From: Basidiobolus meristosporus CBS 931.73
Taxonomy: Eukaryota; Basidiobolomycota; Basidiobolomycetes; Basidiobolales; Basidiobolaceae
Assembly: GCA_002104905.1 (NCBI GenBank)
Contig: MCFE01000242.1
Span: 53,647 to 117,646 of the forward strand
Direction of reading: 5' to 3'
Length of the DNA stretch: 64,000 nucleotides
Below, piece after piece: positions 32,319-44,256 of the stretch; the stretch's first letter is position 1; the number at the start of each line of letters is the position of its first letter. The notes below the pieces were generated by a model that saw only the letters and a program-made list of their open reading frames with translations, made no database searches and had not been told where the DNA came from. The position numbers and the translations under genes are program-made.

Positions 32319-33012
32319 GGAACAAGTCAAGTGCATTCTGCTTGGCCTTGAGTTCCTGATTGTTCCATGGTATGCCAGCCTTAAGGCAATGGTGTGCTAT
32401 ACTCCTGATGGCCTCTAGAAATATTAGCCCACTCTTCATTTTTGCACTCAACAGCTTCACAGATCTTCAATGCCATTTGATATTTAGGCTATAGTATAAA
32501 CACCACATTGTATCCCTCCCACACATGTGATAGATTTTTCTGTGGGCTTTATCCTTGGGACATTGTTGTTGTGCTCATAGACTGTGCTGTGTTCCTCTGC
32601 TGCTACATCTGGAGATGGCTCAATTCTTGGCTGTGATATTGAGCTACTTGAGTTCCTTCTTTGCAGCAAAGATACTGCTTTCTCTACCTGCAATATTGAT
32701 TATTCTACATGTATTATCCGCTCATCCTGTTTCTGGACTAATTCCTAATCTCTCTGGGCCATTGCATCAGTCCTATCAGCCACTGCACCTAATCTGCTTG
32801 ATTAGTGCTTTGGTATGAGCTGACAACATACTTACTAATATGGGTGGTGGCAATGTTATGACAGCCACCTGCTGGTCTTCAACTGAGGGTACTGCATTAG
32901 CTACATTCTCACCTGTCTGAGCATAGTGTTCAGCTTGTGGCTCTGCAGAGGTTCTCAATTGCCTACTTGACTGAGAGCCCAAGGAGTCCACATTATTACC
33001 TTCAGTGGGCAC
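32319..33012 (-). pseudogene. Accessory gene of the Tnp2 transposon, unit A (3' truncated)
   Basis: N-terminal portion similar to the unit B copy: VPTEGNN-like start, PLVEDQQV(T/A)-like block, MLSAHTKALI. It breaks at the copia-A1 LTR. Function unknown. Confidence 0.6.
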
Positions 33013-33375
33013 ACTGTTAACATGGCCTTATTGAATGTAGCCCTGCTTGTTGCACGGAATGTCAAAGCAAGCTGTTGTCCAACCATTCTCCGCTGCTGTC
33101 AGTGGTGAGGTTTGGTTGGGAACCAAACAACTTTGCTTTATTTTTTGGTGGCATATATATGGAAGTGAGTCAGACCAAAGGGGAAATAGTGTTACATATA
33201 AATGTGTACGTGGCACCACAACTTTATTTATAATGCTTACTATGGCAGGTCATCATTGAATCTTACATTCATGTAGGTGGGATGTCTCAAATTCAAGACT
33301 GTCATAAATTCACATGAGTATTGACCAAAAGTGATATAATAGTGTTAAATTGTTGAAGGTCAAACTGTTTGCCCC

Positions 33376-35690
33376 ATGGACAAGACTATTTTGACTCAAC
33401 ACCATAAGAGAAGAGAAAAAAGACCATGTGGCTATTGTAGCAAGCCTCTCAGCCATGAGGCATGCAGACAGCATAGGAAGTATTCCAAGGATCATGGCAA
33501 GTGTTTTGCCACTCAAGTCATAGTTGACCATTCATTGGTCACTACTGTACCAACATTATCTTGCTAGCCAGTTGATACTTCTATATTGGCACCTGGCTGT
33601 CTTTGTCACCTTATGCAAACTGAGTCAGGTGAGTTTGTGACACCTTTAGGCTCACCTCAGCCTTCTGAATAAGGCACACAGAGTGATAGTTCCCACAAAG
33701 AATGTTCACTTATGGATTTTGAGCCTATTTCCCCTAACAACAGTACCATATACGAGCCTGGTCAAACCCCTATATGCAATGAGATAACACCTGTTGAAAA
33801 ATATGCCAAGGATACTTTATAAAGCTAAGTGAGCCCAGTAATCCATCTACTGGTGAATGATATAATGTTGTGGCTAGAGAGGTGATACATTTCCACTAAT
33901 ATCAGTAATGGGGGGTTTGAGGATTTATTACTACTTCTTGCCAAAATCATTCAGGGATGCAACTAACCATGTATATGGTACAAGTGGACAACCATCATGA
34001 GGCTGGCAACATTTGGTCCAGAGACTGTCGTGATTTCAGCATGTGTTCACAGTTGCATGGCTTTCACATCTGAAAATGCTGCCATTGCAATGTATCTAAG
34101 TTGTCAGGAATCCACCACCCTTAAGGGAAAACATTGTTCACACTCCAGATATATTCCGGTAATACCCTGTCTGAGGAAGCTGATGCAGTCCAACACATAT
34201 TGCAAAGCTATACAGTACTGCACTCAGTATCAATCAAGTGCAAACATATCCAATGTACTTGATGGCAAACATTACAAACAGCATAGAAGCAAGGGCTACT
34301 TTGAACGTATGTATGGCCATGCCTTTGCCTTGGCACTTGATGGATTCTCATCAAAACAAGTACTCTACCAGCAAATACTGCTGGCCACTGATTCTCATCA
34401 ATCTGAATCTGCTGCCCATCCTACAGTATCAGAGCAATAATCTGATGGTAGTCTCACTGGTATCTGGGCTAAAATCACCATCAAACCCGGATATCTACCA
34501 GTATCCATTACTGGATGAATTTTGTATGCTTTTCAGTATGATAACAGTTAATGGCCATCATGTAAAAGCATGTTTAATCATCTGCATTGGAGATACCCCA
34601 GCCATCAGCAAGATAGCAGGTTTTTCTGGGTACAATGGATGGTATTGCTGTCAAATGTGTGAGATCCAGAGGATTTACTCCATAAATCACATACATTATT
34701 ATTACCCAAACACCAGCACTGAGAACATCATCTTTCCACAGAGAGAACACACAGAAGTCAGCATGCAATTGCAGCAAAGTTGGCAAGCTATAAGCCATTG
34801 GTCAGAATATGGAATCAATCAGAAACCAAAGATACTTAAGATAGAGGGTATCTATGGGAACAAAAGCTTTCCACTGGGAGCAATGCATTTACTTTTCACC
34901 AATATCCCTATACTGAAGACTAAGTTGTACATGGGGCATTTCAAGCTAAAGGAGCCCTTTGAGATACTTGAGAAATTTGAAACAATTGGCAAAATATTAT
35001 AGAGTATCTGATACCCTAAGTACTTCTCACAGGCTCCAATTAATATTCATACAGATATGCAACATTTTGGAGTTTTCTATGGAGCAAATGTGTAGGGAGA
35101 TAGAAAGACAAGTCAAGTTGCAGGTACTACCATATCCCAATCTCATCAAGAATATTACATTTGAGTCCATCATGGATGTGATGAGTTAGCACATGAAGGA
35201 CTGTCAGCAAGAGTTGGAAAATACTGAAGACAAATGTGCACATGGAGACACCTATGCCTATGGCATTAAGAAGCTAAGCTGCCCCAATGTGTGGGTGATC
35301 AGTTAAGTAATGCAAAGTTGGGTTGGGTGCAACAAGCAACTGATCATTATTAGGAAAACTATACCAAGGTATGCCAGATTTCCCTTGGTCACAAGCCAAC
35401 TTCTACACCATTCAATATGGAATTCACACAAACAAAAGCCAGAGCACACTTATAAGGGGGACTAGAATCCAGCAGGGAGAAGGAATGTATTGGCTAAATA
35501 CCAAGAAGTTTGTTGCAGATATTCAGGAGGTATTCATGGCAGAAGTGGCAACAACCAAGCATATGTTTGCAAGATGTTTATGTTACCACCAATACAAGGT
35601 AAATGGCAACTTTGCAAGTATCACACTAAAAAGCCGCAAAGTAGAGGTGATAGAAGTATGTCAATTGTGGCAGGTGTGAGTGCTTGTAGA
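33376..35690 (+). pseudogene. Tnp2-type (CACTA/CMC) transposase, unit A
   Basis: Begins with MDKTILTQHH and a zinc-finger-like CGYCSKPLSHEACRQHRK. Then come ISACVHSCMAF, HSRYIPVIPCLRKLM, YGHAFALALDGF, VKACLIICIGDTPAISKIAG, GYNGWYCCQMCEI, and SFPLGAMHLLFTNI. This series (CINSC, RYIPLIPRL, GDxPAxxKxxG, HNGxxxCxxC, SFPLDxMHLxFEN) is that of fungal Tnp2/Transposase_21 proteins. Several stops and frameshifts break it. Confidence 0.75.
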
Positions 35691-36173
35691 GGTAAGTAAG
35701 CAGGAGGCCATAGTTTTTTTTGATTTAAACTATATGTGGAATACCCAAGGTAGTAGTGGGTAAGTAAATAAAGAGGGGTGACTCTACAGTGGAGTATATG
35801 AATTGCACAAGTGGAGGTAGAAAAAGGAAAAACCATTTGGTGAATTGGTACAGTAGCATTATACAGAACCAGCTGTAGGCCATCATACTGGCAATATAAT
35901 GCCATCCGAGTTTTGCTGAGAGGACATAGAAATACCATCAAGTTTCTTGCCATATACAGCAATTGAATATCTTGGCTGCTTGGATCCACTTAAAATAGTT
36001 GTAGAGCGCAAAAAGACCGTAACAATACATTGCAATTATTGTTACAGCTCCAATCAAATCTTGTCAAGTTTTATCCCTTTATTTGGTAGTAAAGTTAGCA
36101 AAATACCTTGTGATCCTGTCATAAGATTGTTAAGAATGTTACTAATTCCAAGCTGCTGGTATTATGATGGTCT

Positions 36174-38038
36174 CTAAATGGGATCCTGACAGCTGATCTG
36201 GATTGGATCCACCTGCAGGACCATATTATTTTTCATATGGCCTACAGCTTTATGCCACTGTTCATTTGTGGGATCCCACACATCCTGGTCTTCAGCTAGC
36301 ATTGCAAGGTCTAGCTCCTCATCTGCCAGTCTTTGCAATATATCCTTGCAGTATTCAAGTGTGTTTCCTTGAGCACTGCTCTTGAAGAAGTGCTGCAACC
36401 TCTTGGTGTGCCTATTAATGTTCCAAAATTCCACTGAAGGCATTGTGATAACCTTTTGAATTCTTGACAATGTTGCTTTGTCTGTCAGTGGGATCTCCAC
36501 TCTGTCAACAATGGAGGACAAGGGGGCTGAGGTAGACAAATTGCCTTTCTCTGCAAACTCATCTACCTCACTGGGGCACAGCTCAACAGGCTGCACTTCC
36601 AACTCATGTGAAAACAGCTGTTTTCTTATTGGTAATTCTTCTTGGCTATATTGTGATTAAGCCTGTTGTGTGCTTCCAGCATTAATTGGCAAGAACTGCA
36701 GCTTTTTTCTCACACTTTGCCATCTCAGGCTTGGGTAGACTTTTTCCTATTTACCTTTCCCTTTGTCCCCACCAGGTCTTGTACGGCTACTTTGTCTGAG
36801 TGCTTCTTGTATTGAACTATATTTTCTCCTTGATAAATGCTGCTTTGATGCATCTGTTTTGGCCTGCTTGTCCCTTGCTGGCACTCAGCAGGCAACCTGA
36901 AACTTTGTTCCTGCTTGTTTTTTGCTCTCAGTGCATGCTGTGATGGGCTCCTTAGGTAGCCACTTGTTTTTATAACTGCCAGGTCCTTTAGTGCTACTCT
37001 GATTGAGTACTTCTTGAGTAGAACTACGCTTTTTCCTTGGTAAATGCTGTGCTAGTGCATCTGTATTTGCCTGCTTTTCCCTTATTGACACTCTTCCAGC
37101 TATCTGATGCCTCTTTGCCACTTGTTTGGGGCTTTTGGCCCTGCTTGTAACAGGCTCTTGAGGAAGCTGCTGGTTTTTAGCCATTGCACCCTTGATCTTC
37201 TACCTTTGATAGTGTCTGCTAATCTTGTGATACTTTCTTAGCATACCAATGCTGGCCAAAAATCTGTTTGCTTGCTTGAATCCAGGATAATGCTCATGAA
37301 GTAAGTCAAGCACATTTTGCTTGGCCTTGAGTTCCCAATGGTCCCATGGTATGGCAGCCTTGAGGTGTTAGCATGCTAGACTTCTAACAACCTCATGAAT
37401 ATTAGCCCACTGTTCATCACTGCACTAAACAGCTTCACAGAAGTTCATTCTCTTTTGATTTTTAGGCTCTGGTATAAACACTACATTTTCTCCCTCCCAT
37501 GCTGTGATAGATTCTTCTGTGGGTTTTATCTTTGGGCACTGTTGTTGTGCATCAATAAATGTACAGTGTTCCTCTGCTGTTACATTAGGAAATGGCTCAT
37601 TTGCTGTGACTTTGAGCTATTTGAGTTCCTTCTTTGCCGCAACAATACTGCCTGCTCTACCTGGGATATTGATTACTATGCTCCTTTTATCTGCTCATCC
37701 TGTTTCTGGACTATTTCCTTATTTCTCTGGGCCATTGCATCTATCCTATCAGCCACTGCACCTAATTGCCCCATTAATGCTTTGGTATGAGCTGACAACA
37801 TACTTGCTAATACAGGTGATGGTGATGTTATGATGGTCACTTGCTGGTCTTCAACTAAAGGTACTGCCAGTGCTACAGTATTATTTGCCTCAGCAAAATG
37901 ATCAGCTTGTGGCTCCATAGAGATTCCCAATTGCCTACTTGGCCAAGAGCCTGAGGAGCCCCCATTATTCCCTTCAGTGGGCACACTGTCCACAGGGCCT
38001 TTTTTGGTTGTAGCCACACTTGTTGCACTAAACATCAA
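36174..38038 (-). pseudogene. Accessory gene of the Tnp2 transposon, unit B (most complete copy)
   Basis: Reads from MMFSATSVATTKKG at 38038, through a helical MLSAHTKALMGQLGAVADR and an FKQANRFLASIGMLRKYHK segment. Then come two basic repeats of about 70 residues (36730-37184), each built like LP(K/Q)EP(V/I)T...KQ(A/V)...QHL(P/S)R(K/R)K. It ends with a conserved C-terminal helix VEFWNINRHTKRLQHFF. A few stops interrupt the frame. I do not recognise a family; by analogy to CACTA elements it may be the second, DNA-binding protein, which is inference. Confidence 0.6.
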
Positions 38039-38351
38039 AGCAAGCTGTTGTCCAACTGTTCTTCTGCTGCTGTCAGCAGTGGGGTTAAGTTGGGAACCAG
38101 AAAACTTTGCTTATTTTTTTGGCAGCATATACATGGAAGTGAGTCAAACCAAAGGGGAAATTGTGTTACATATACATGTGTATGTGATGTCACAACTTTA
38201 TTTATAATGCTTACTATAGTGGGTCATAATTAAATCTTACATTCATGTAGGCGCAATGTCTCAAATACAAGTCCGTCATAAACTTACATGAGTGTTGACA
38301 AAAAAGTGATACAATAGTATTACATTTTAAGTGTCAAACTGTTGGCCCCAT

Positions 38352-39105
38352 GGACAAGACTACTTTGACTTAACACCATAAGAGAAGAGAAAGATGACCA
38401 TGTGGCTGTTGTAGCAAGCCTCTCAGCCATGAAGTGCACAGACAGCATAGGGAGTACTTACAGGATCACAGCTAGTGTTTTGCCACACAGGTCATATTTG
38501 GCCATTCACCAGTCACTACTGTACCAACAATATCTTGCTGGCCACTTGATACTACTATAATAGCATCTAGCTGTACTGTTCACCTTGCACAAACTGAGTC
38601 AGGTGAGTTTGTGAAACCTTTAGGCTCACCCCAGCCTTCTGAATAAGGCATGCAGAGTGATAGTTTTGAAGAAGCTGGCTTGCTGATGAATAGTGAGCCT
38701 ATCCTCCTTTACAATGGTACCCTGCATGAGCCTGGCAAAATCCCATTATGCAATGAGATCACACCTGTGGAAAAAATGCCAAGGATACCTTACGGAGTCA
38801 AGTGAGCACAGTAATCCATCTGCTGGTGAATGATTTGATGTTGTGGCTAGAGAAGTGGCATGTTTCCACTAATATCAGTAAAGGGGGCTTTGAGGATTTA
38901 CTACTACTTCTTGCCAAAATCATCCCAGGATGCAACTTACCATATAAGTGGTATATATAGAATACTGTCATGCAGCTGGCAACATAAGACCCAGAAACCA
39001 TTCTGATACCAGCATGTGTTAATAGCTGCATGGTGTTTACATCAGAAAATGCCACCATTGCAAGGTGTCCAACTTGTCAGGAATCCGCCACCATTGGGGG
39101 AAAAC
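38352..39105 (+). pseudogene. Tnp2 transposase N-terminal fragment, unit B
   Basis: Nearly the same DNA as 33376-34130, beginning MDKTTLT with the same zinc-finger-like segment. It has several stops and ends at the copia-A2 left LTR. Confidence 0.7.
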
Positions 39106-39437
39106 TGTTGTAAAAATCTGTAACTCCACCTAAATATTCCCCTAACCTAATTGCTCAGATCATTACCATCAAATCCTAAAAAATATTGATCAAAATCCTT
39201 GTAGGGATTTACCAATAATATTTACACAGAATGTGAAATTAGATAAGTTGTCCAAACAGCCCCAAGCATTGCGTATATGCTCTTGGGACCTTCCTAAACC
39301 TATTCTACATGTTTGTTATGCCAGTACCATGTAAAAGTATAAATAATAGTTTTGCATTCAATAAATCATTAAGTGAAAACCACATATTCTACCAGTCCTC
39401 TCAAATCACTGCCAATATCTCCAAGACTCTTACAACA
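39106..39437 (+). repeat. Left LTR of copia-A2
   Basis: 332 bp, TGTTGTAAAAA...TTACAACA. It interrupts the Tnp2 gene of unit B after AAAAC. Confidence 0.88.
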
Positions 39438-39443
39438 GGTTAT

Positions 39444-41586
39444 GAGCCCTGAGCTGTCACTTGCTGCATTGTCTGCTACTGCTACTACTGGAATATCTCC
39501 CTCAGCCAAGAAGCTGGATGGATCTAACTACCAAGTGTGGAAGGTGAAGATGAAGTTGCTGCTACACAAGAGAGGTCATTGAGATATTGTCATGGGAGAA
39601 GAATGCCCTCCTAAAAATGTGGAGAGGAATTGTTAAAGTACCAGAAGTAAGAACAAAGTGCCTTTAACTGCATTTGCCTTAATGTCAACAACAGATTGCT
39701 AATTAAATGCTCAAGAGCAAAAATGGCAAAAAATACCTGGAAGGCATTCAAAGACACCTACCAGTCATGTCAGCTGCTAAGAAAATGTATCTGAGACAAA
39801 AACTCTTTCCTACTAAGATGCAGCCAGGAGAAGAAATGAAATATCTAATGAACAGAATTGCCCTGCTGGTGGATAAGATGGAATCTGTGGGTGTACCAAC
39901 TACTGATGAGGATGTGATAGTTACCATTGTGAATAGCCTAAAAGACAACTTTCAGGGCCTTGTATCAGCCATAGAGTCCAGAACTGAAAATTTGACCTTA
40001 AATTAGGTATTTGGAAGGCTCCTGTATGCAAAATTAAGAAAATTGGGTGCCAATAAGAATGAAGAAGAAAATGCCTCAATAAGCTATGATAACCAGCAAA
40101 GGAGGTACCCAAAGCTTTTTAAAGGCAATACCAACCAGTTTTGCAGCTACTACAAGATGAAAGAACACACATCAGACCAGTGTCTCAAACAGAGAGTTGA
40201 TCAGCAAAAGAAGCCTGAACATAGAAATACTGCAACAACTGAAGACAGCCTATTCATATACATACTAAATTTGTCCACAAACGAGGTTTCTCAGACTTGA
40301 TATATTGGCTCTGCAGCATCTCAATACATAACACAACAAACAGAACTTTTTACCCAATTTCAAGAAATTCCAGTTAAGTAGGTTTTCATGGATCACACTA
40401 TAATACTTTATGCAGTGGGAAAAAAAACAATCCAAGTAAACCTTAAAAGCAGTGAGGAAGCCATCACTGAGCTTTAAAGAAGTACTCTATGTACCAGAAA
40501 TAGCCAAGGACCTATTATCTGTGAGCAAGGCCACTGCAGAAGGAATCAGTTTTAGCTTTGACAATTGTGGATGCAGGATCACAGCTCAAAATGGTGCCCA
40601 TATTGCCTTGGATACCAGAGATCAAAATCTTTACAAGTTGACTTATATTCCTTCATATCTGGAAGCCAGCATAAGTAACTTTACTGAAGAAATGCCAAAG
40701 CTTTAGCACAGGAGATTTGGGCATATCAATTTTGATTATTTGAGCAAAACGTCAAAGATCAGCTGATTTTCAGAATCATAATTGATCCCCCAGCTAGTTT
40801 GGGACACTGTGCAGCCTGTTTACATGGGAGACAAGCCAGACAATTGTTCAAGAGCTATGGGCTAATCAAAACTGAGAAAATATTACATCATATTCAAACA
40901 CATCTCCGTGGACCTGTGCAAAATTTATCCTTAGGCAGGATGAAGTATTTGATCACTTTTGTTGATGATTATACAAGATACATGTGGGTTTACTTCATGG
41001 AGAGAAAGGAAGAAGCTCTGTCTAAGTTCAGGGAGTTCAAAACAATGGTGGAGAGAGAAACTGGTGAAAAAATCAAGAAAAATGCTCTGACAATGGGGGA
41101 GAATATATCTTAAAACTCTTCATCCACTTCTGGAAAATTCATGGGATAAAGCAAGAGACTACTGTACCATACTCCCCACATTAAAATGGAGTAGCAGAAC
41201 ATGTAATCAGACTGACAACTGAGATGGCAAGATCTATGATCCATGATCAAAAACTATCCTATGATTTTTGGGTAGAATCAGTTGCCCCAGCTGTATACCA
41301 TAAAATAGAACATAAAATAGAGTCCTTTGTGATTCTACTCCATTTGAAGCATGGAATGGATACAGACTAAGTGCAAAACATCTCAGAATATTTGGGTATA
41401 GAGCAAATGCCAAGAAACTGCCCCAAAATCAGTCAAGATTTGAGCCAAAAAGTGTAAGATGCATACTTTTGGCCTACTGCAATAAGAGTAAGGCATATAG
41501 ACCTTACAATACCAGAGCAAAGAAGCTGATCAAGTCCAGGGATGCTTTATTTGATGAAATTGCAAAAATATTTCAAAAAATGACAT
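39444..41586 (+). pseudogene. copia-A2 gag and 5' pol (decayed)
   Basis: Aligns with copia-A1 gag (a single copy of the segment duplicated in A1), protease (the site of DSGA reads GSAA) and integrase up to about 30140 of A1. Many stops and frameshifts. Confidence 0.85.
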
Positions 41587-41770
41587 TAGACTTGTTCCGT
41601 TGGATAGTGCCACATAGTGCCAGCCGGTTTATAGTGCTGGATTGATCTGGCACTCTACGGCACTATCTGGCACCATAATTTCTACCATGATGCCAGTGGT
41701 ATGATACAGTTACTGGTAATTTTACTCAATCTTACTTATGTTGCTCAGAATAGTGCTTTCCTTGCTTTAT

Positions 41771-42655
41771 TTACTCTTCATAATGCTCCAGACACATTGC
41801 TCTCAGTGGATGTCTTCTTGTATGAACATACTGTGCATTGATAAGTATCTTAACTATTTTACCTATTCTGCTGTATTCTCCTATATATGACTTTCCTCTG
41901 TATTTACCTGCCAATATGCTGAATCTCTTCAAATATCCAAATGTGTGCTCTACCCTTACTCTGAAATGATTAAATATCTCATTGTAGAGCTTCTGCTTCC
42001 TGCTAAGCACACCATTCCTTGGCTTCCTATAAGCTGTAATACATCCTAATCTCTGACAATCCTCTCCTATATAGGCTAAGTCTGCCATACATTTCTCCCC
42101 TCTACTGAATTCAGGATGATTCTCTACCCACAGTGCTTTGTCATGCCTACTTCCAGCAAATGGCCCACTAAACCAGATGATGTTACCCTCAATGTCAGAC
42201 AGTGCTTGAAACTTCACACAGTGTGCCTTGTACTTGCCAGAATAAAAGTGCCTCTGCCCTCTAGAAGGTCTGTTAATCCTCACTGGGAAGGTATCCAAAA
42301 TACTCCTGATATGGAACCTGTTGCTGAACACTCTGGGATATGGAAGTCTATTGGAGCTTCTGAACCTAGTATTCCAAGCTTGCTCTAAGTCATTCATACC
42401 CTCTGCAAGGTGGTTCTCCATTGCTGTCAGCTGGGAATGAAAGCTTCTAGGACTTTTGTTGCCATGGATGGTGGGATGAAACCTTGTAGGGCAATAGTTC
42501 TTGTAATAGCAGAGAAGCTTAACAAGGGATCTCCTTGAGTAGATTGGGGTTGATGGTCCACAGTACTTGGAATAGATCTCCTCCAGTGTGTCAAAAGGAA
42601 ATCCAGTGGTAGTGATGGGATTGATGAGAAAAGACCATTCCGATGAGTAAGTCAT
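41771..42655 (-). CDS. PIF/Harbinger-like DDE transposase (DDE_Tnp_4)
   Basis: 294 residues with no stop, which is unusual in this block. The catalytic fold shows the first Asp in LDTFPVRINRP, the block YSGKYKAHCVKFQALSD and GNIIWFSGPFAGSRHDKALW (second Asp), CMADLAYIGEDC, and the Glu in RVRVEHTFGYLKRF. These match the DDE_Tnp_4 family of Harbinger and related transposases. It is shorter than many family members (350-450), so an upstream exon may be missing. The element's termini are only about 180 bp downstream. Confidence 0.85.
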   Translation of the reverse strand: MTYSSEWSFLINPITTTGFPFDTLEEIYSKYCGPSTPIYSRRSLVKLLCYYKNYCPTRFHPTIHGNKSPRSFHSQLTAMENHLAEGMNDLEQAWNTRFRSSNRLPYPRVFSNRFHIRSILDTFPVRINRPSRGQRHFYSGKYKAHCVKFQALSDIEGNIIWFSGPFAGSRHDKALWVENHPEFSRGEKCMADLAYIGEDCQRLGCITAYRKPRNGVLSRKQKLYNEIFNHFRVRVEHTFGYLKRFSILAGKYRGKSYIGEYSRIGKIVKILINAQYVHTRRHPLRAMCLEHYEE

Positions 42656-43014
42656 ATTAAAATTGATGGATGATTGTATGGAAGCGGTTTGAATTGATTC
42701 GGCACGATCTGCGTTATTTATCTGATTTTTAACACATTATGGTTAAATCTCCATCAATTGCCATGTATCCCATCATTATGTTGCAAAAATCATCCGCAAA
42801 CAATGCCTTGGTACTTTTATTGATGCTTTAATCATAGGTTTATAATCAAATAGGAAATCTGCGATTGATGTGATCTGATCCGTGTCAACGCAATCCAAGA
42901 TGCATCATGCATAATATATGGAAAATTCAACAATCACATTAGTTTTCATATATATTTCATATAAGACCAGGTTGATGCCAATATACTGCTGTATAAGTAT
43001 CCAAATCCGTTGCT

Positions 43015-44256
43015 ATGGTCCCCATACCAAGCCTCAACTCATCTTTAGTACAACCCAGACAAAACCCATCCCCCAGCTCACAAGCATGGTCTGGACCGGA
43101 AAAGTCGATGTCGGATCCGTTTGAGTTCTTGCCAAATGATTTTAGTATGGCCCAAGTGTCTATGATGAGCCTTCATACAGATATTTGGACACTACTGATT
43201 AATCTAGCAGAACTAGATACCTCAGAGAGTTGACAAAGATGGAAGAATTTGAGTAGAAAGCTGTGGCATGAGTTCTACATCAAGATGCCAGCCAATGTAT
43301 GTAAAAAGATATATAACAAGACAAGTATTGAAATCAAGAATGAGCTGAGAGTGAGGGGATTTGACAAGGAAGCCGCGCGGGAATAATTTTGCGTGCAGTT
43401 TGCACAGTACGGGCCGGACGTGTCCGTTTGTGCCTCAACTTTGGGAACCAAAGAGATTTTGAATGAGTTTTTGCCTCAAATGACTAATGTACTACGTGAT
43501 ATATTAGTAGAGCTAAGTGGCTTCTGAGAGCAATATACACAAGACTCATCCAGGCAACAGCTCCAAAGTATCAGACAGAGGGTAAGTGAATACCTTGAGG
43601 AATCAGATGGTGAGCTTCAGGAGGAAGAATACAGACCGCAAGCAACATTGTCCAGATTGCGCCAGCACGCCTCGCTGGATTCCCTACCATCTCTTGCAAC
43701 CACAGCGCGCTGGCGCACGTCAGTCCAGACCACGCCAACACCCTTTACCAGAACGCCCCGCGTCAAGTCAATGCGTGTGCTTCAGAGCAAAACTACCAGA
43801 ACTTGCCAAACTGCTCATTTAGACACAAGTCCATTGGAGCGGACCGAGTCGCGTCAACATGCGGCATCACATCAAACTCAGCCAAGGGCCATCTCAACGC
43901 GTCAAGGCGCGCCTGCGCATGCCCTTTTGCCTGACCATCGGCAAGTTACTTCTGGTGAACTGACTGATGATGACCAACATGAAGTGACTCAACCACCGGA
44001 GCCCTTGGCAAGTAAAAGAACGCGTCAGCGCATGGCACTACAGGCCGGTTCAGTTGGTTCAGTTGGTTCAGTCGGAGCAATTCAGCGCGGCCAAGCTGCA
44101 GCATTGCACTCATCAACTAGGAGGCAAAATACTGACTACAAATACACAAGTAGCCAAGATGATAGTCAGCCAGGAAGTAGTATTGGTGTGCAAAGTGAGT
44201 CACTACCAAATGCTTCAGTAGTAATCCCTGTGAGAAAAAAACCCAGGAGAAGATGA
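43015..44256 (+). pseudogene. Second gene of the Harbinger-like element (three stops)
   Basis: Divergent from the transposase. The frame stays open to 44256 except for TGA (43231), TAA (43384) and TGA (43525). It encodes a helical N-terminal half (RWKNLSRKLWHEFYIKM, FLPQMTNVLRDILVEL) and a basic, Thr/Ser/Gln/Arg-rich C-terminal half that ends VRKKPRRR. Harbinger elements usually encode a Myb-like DNA-binding partner; I do not see a clear Myb pattern. The C-terminal half is markedly GC-richer than its surroundings. Confidence 0.55.

Larger units (their letters stand above)
32319..36173. mobile_element. Tnp2-type DNA transposon, unit A of a tandem array
   Basis: Holds the 5' part of a minus-strand accessory gene (cut at copia-A1), a divergent spacer, a decayed plus-strand Tnp2 transposase gene and a 3' region that runs directly into unit B. 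The start of the transposase gene (33376) recurs at 38352, and the accessory motif at 33001 recurs at 37973, giving a period of about 4.97 kb. Confidence 0.7.
36174..39105. mobile_element. Tnp2-type DNA transposon, unit B (cut by copia-A2)
   Basis: Accessory gene (minus), spacer 38039-38351 and the N-terminal third of the Tnp2 gene up to 39105, where the copia-A2 LTR begins inside the segment homologous to unit A position ~34130. Confidence 0.7.

Noticed and set aside
34574-34798. Minus-strand frame inside Tnp2 unit A
   Set aside because: Antisense of the transposase conserved block.
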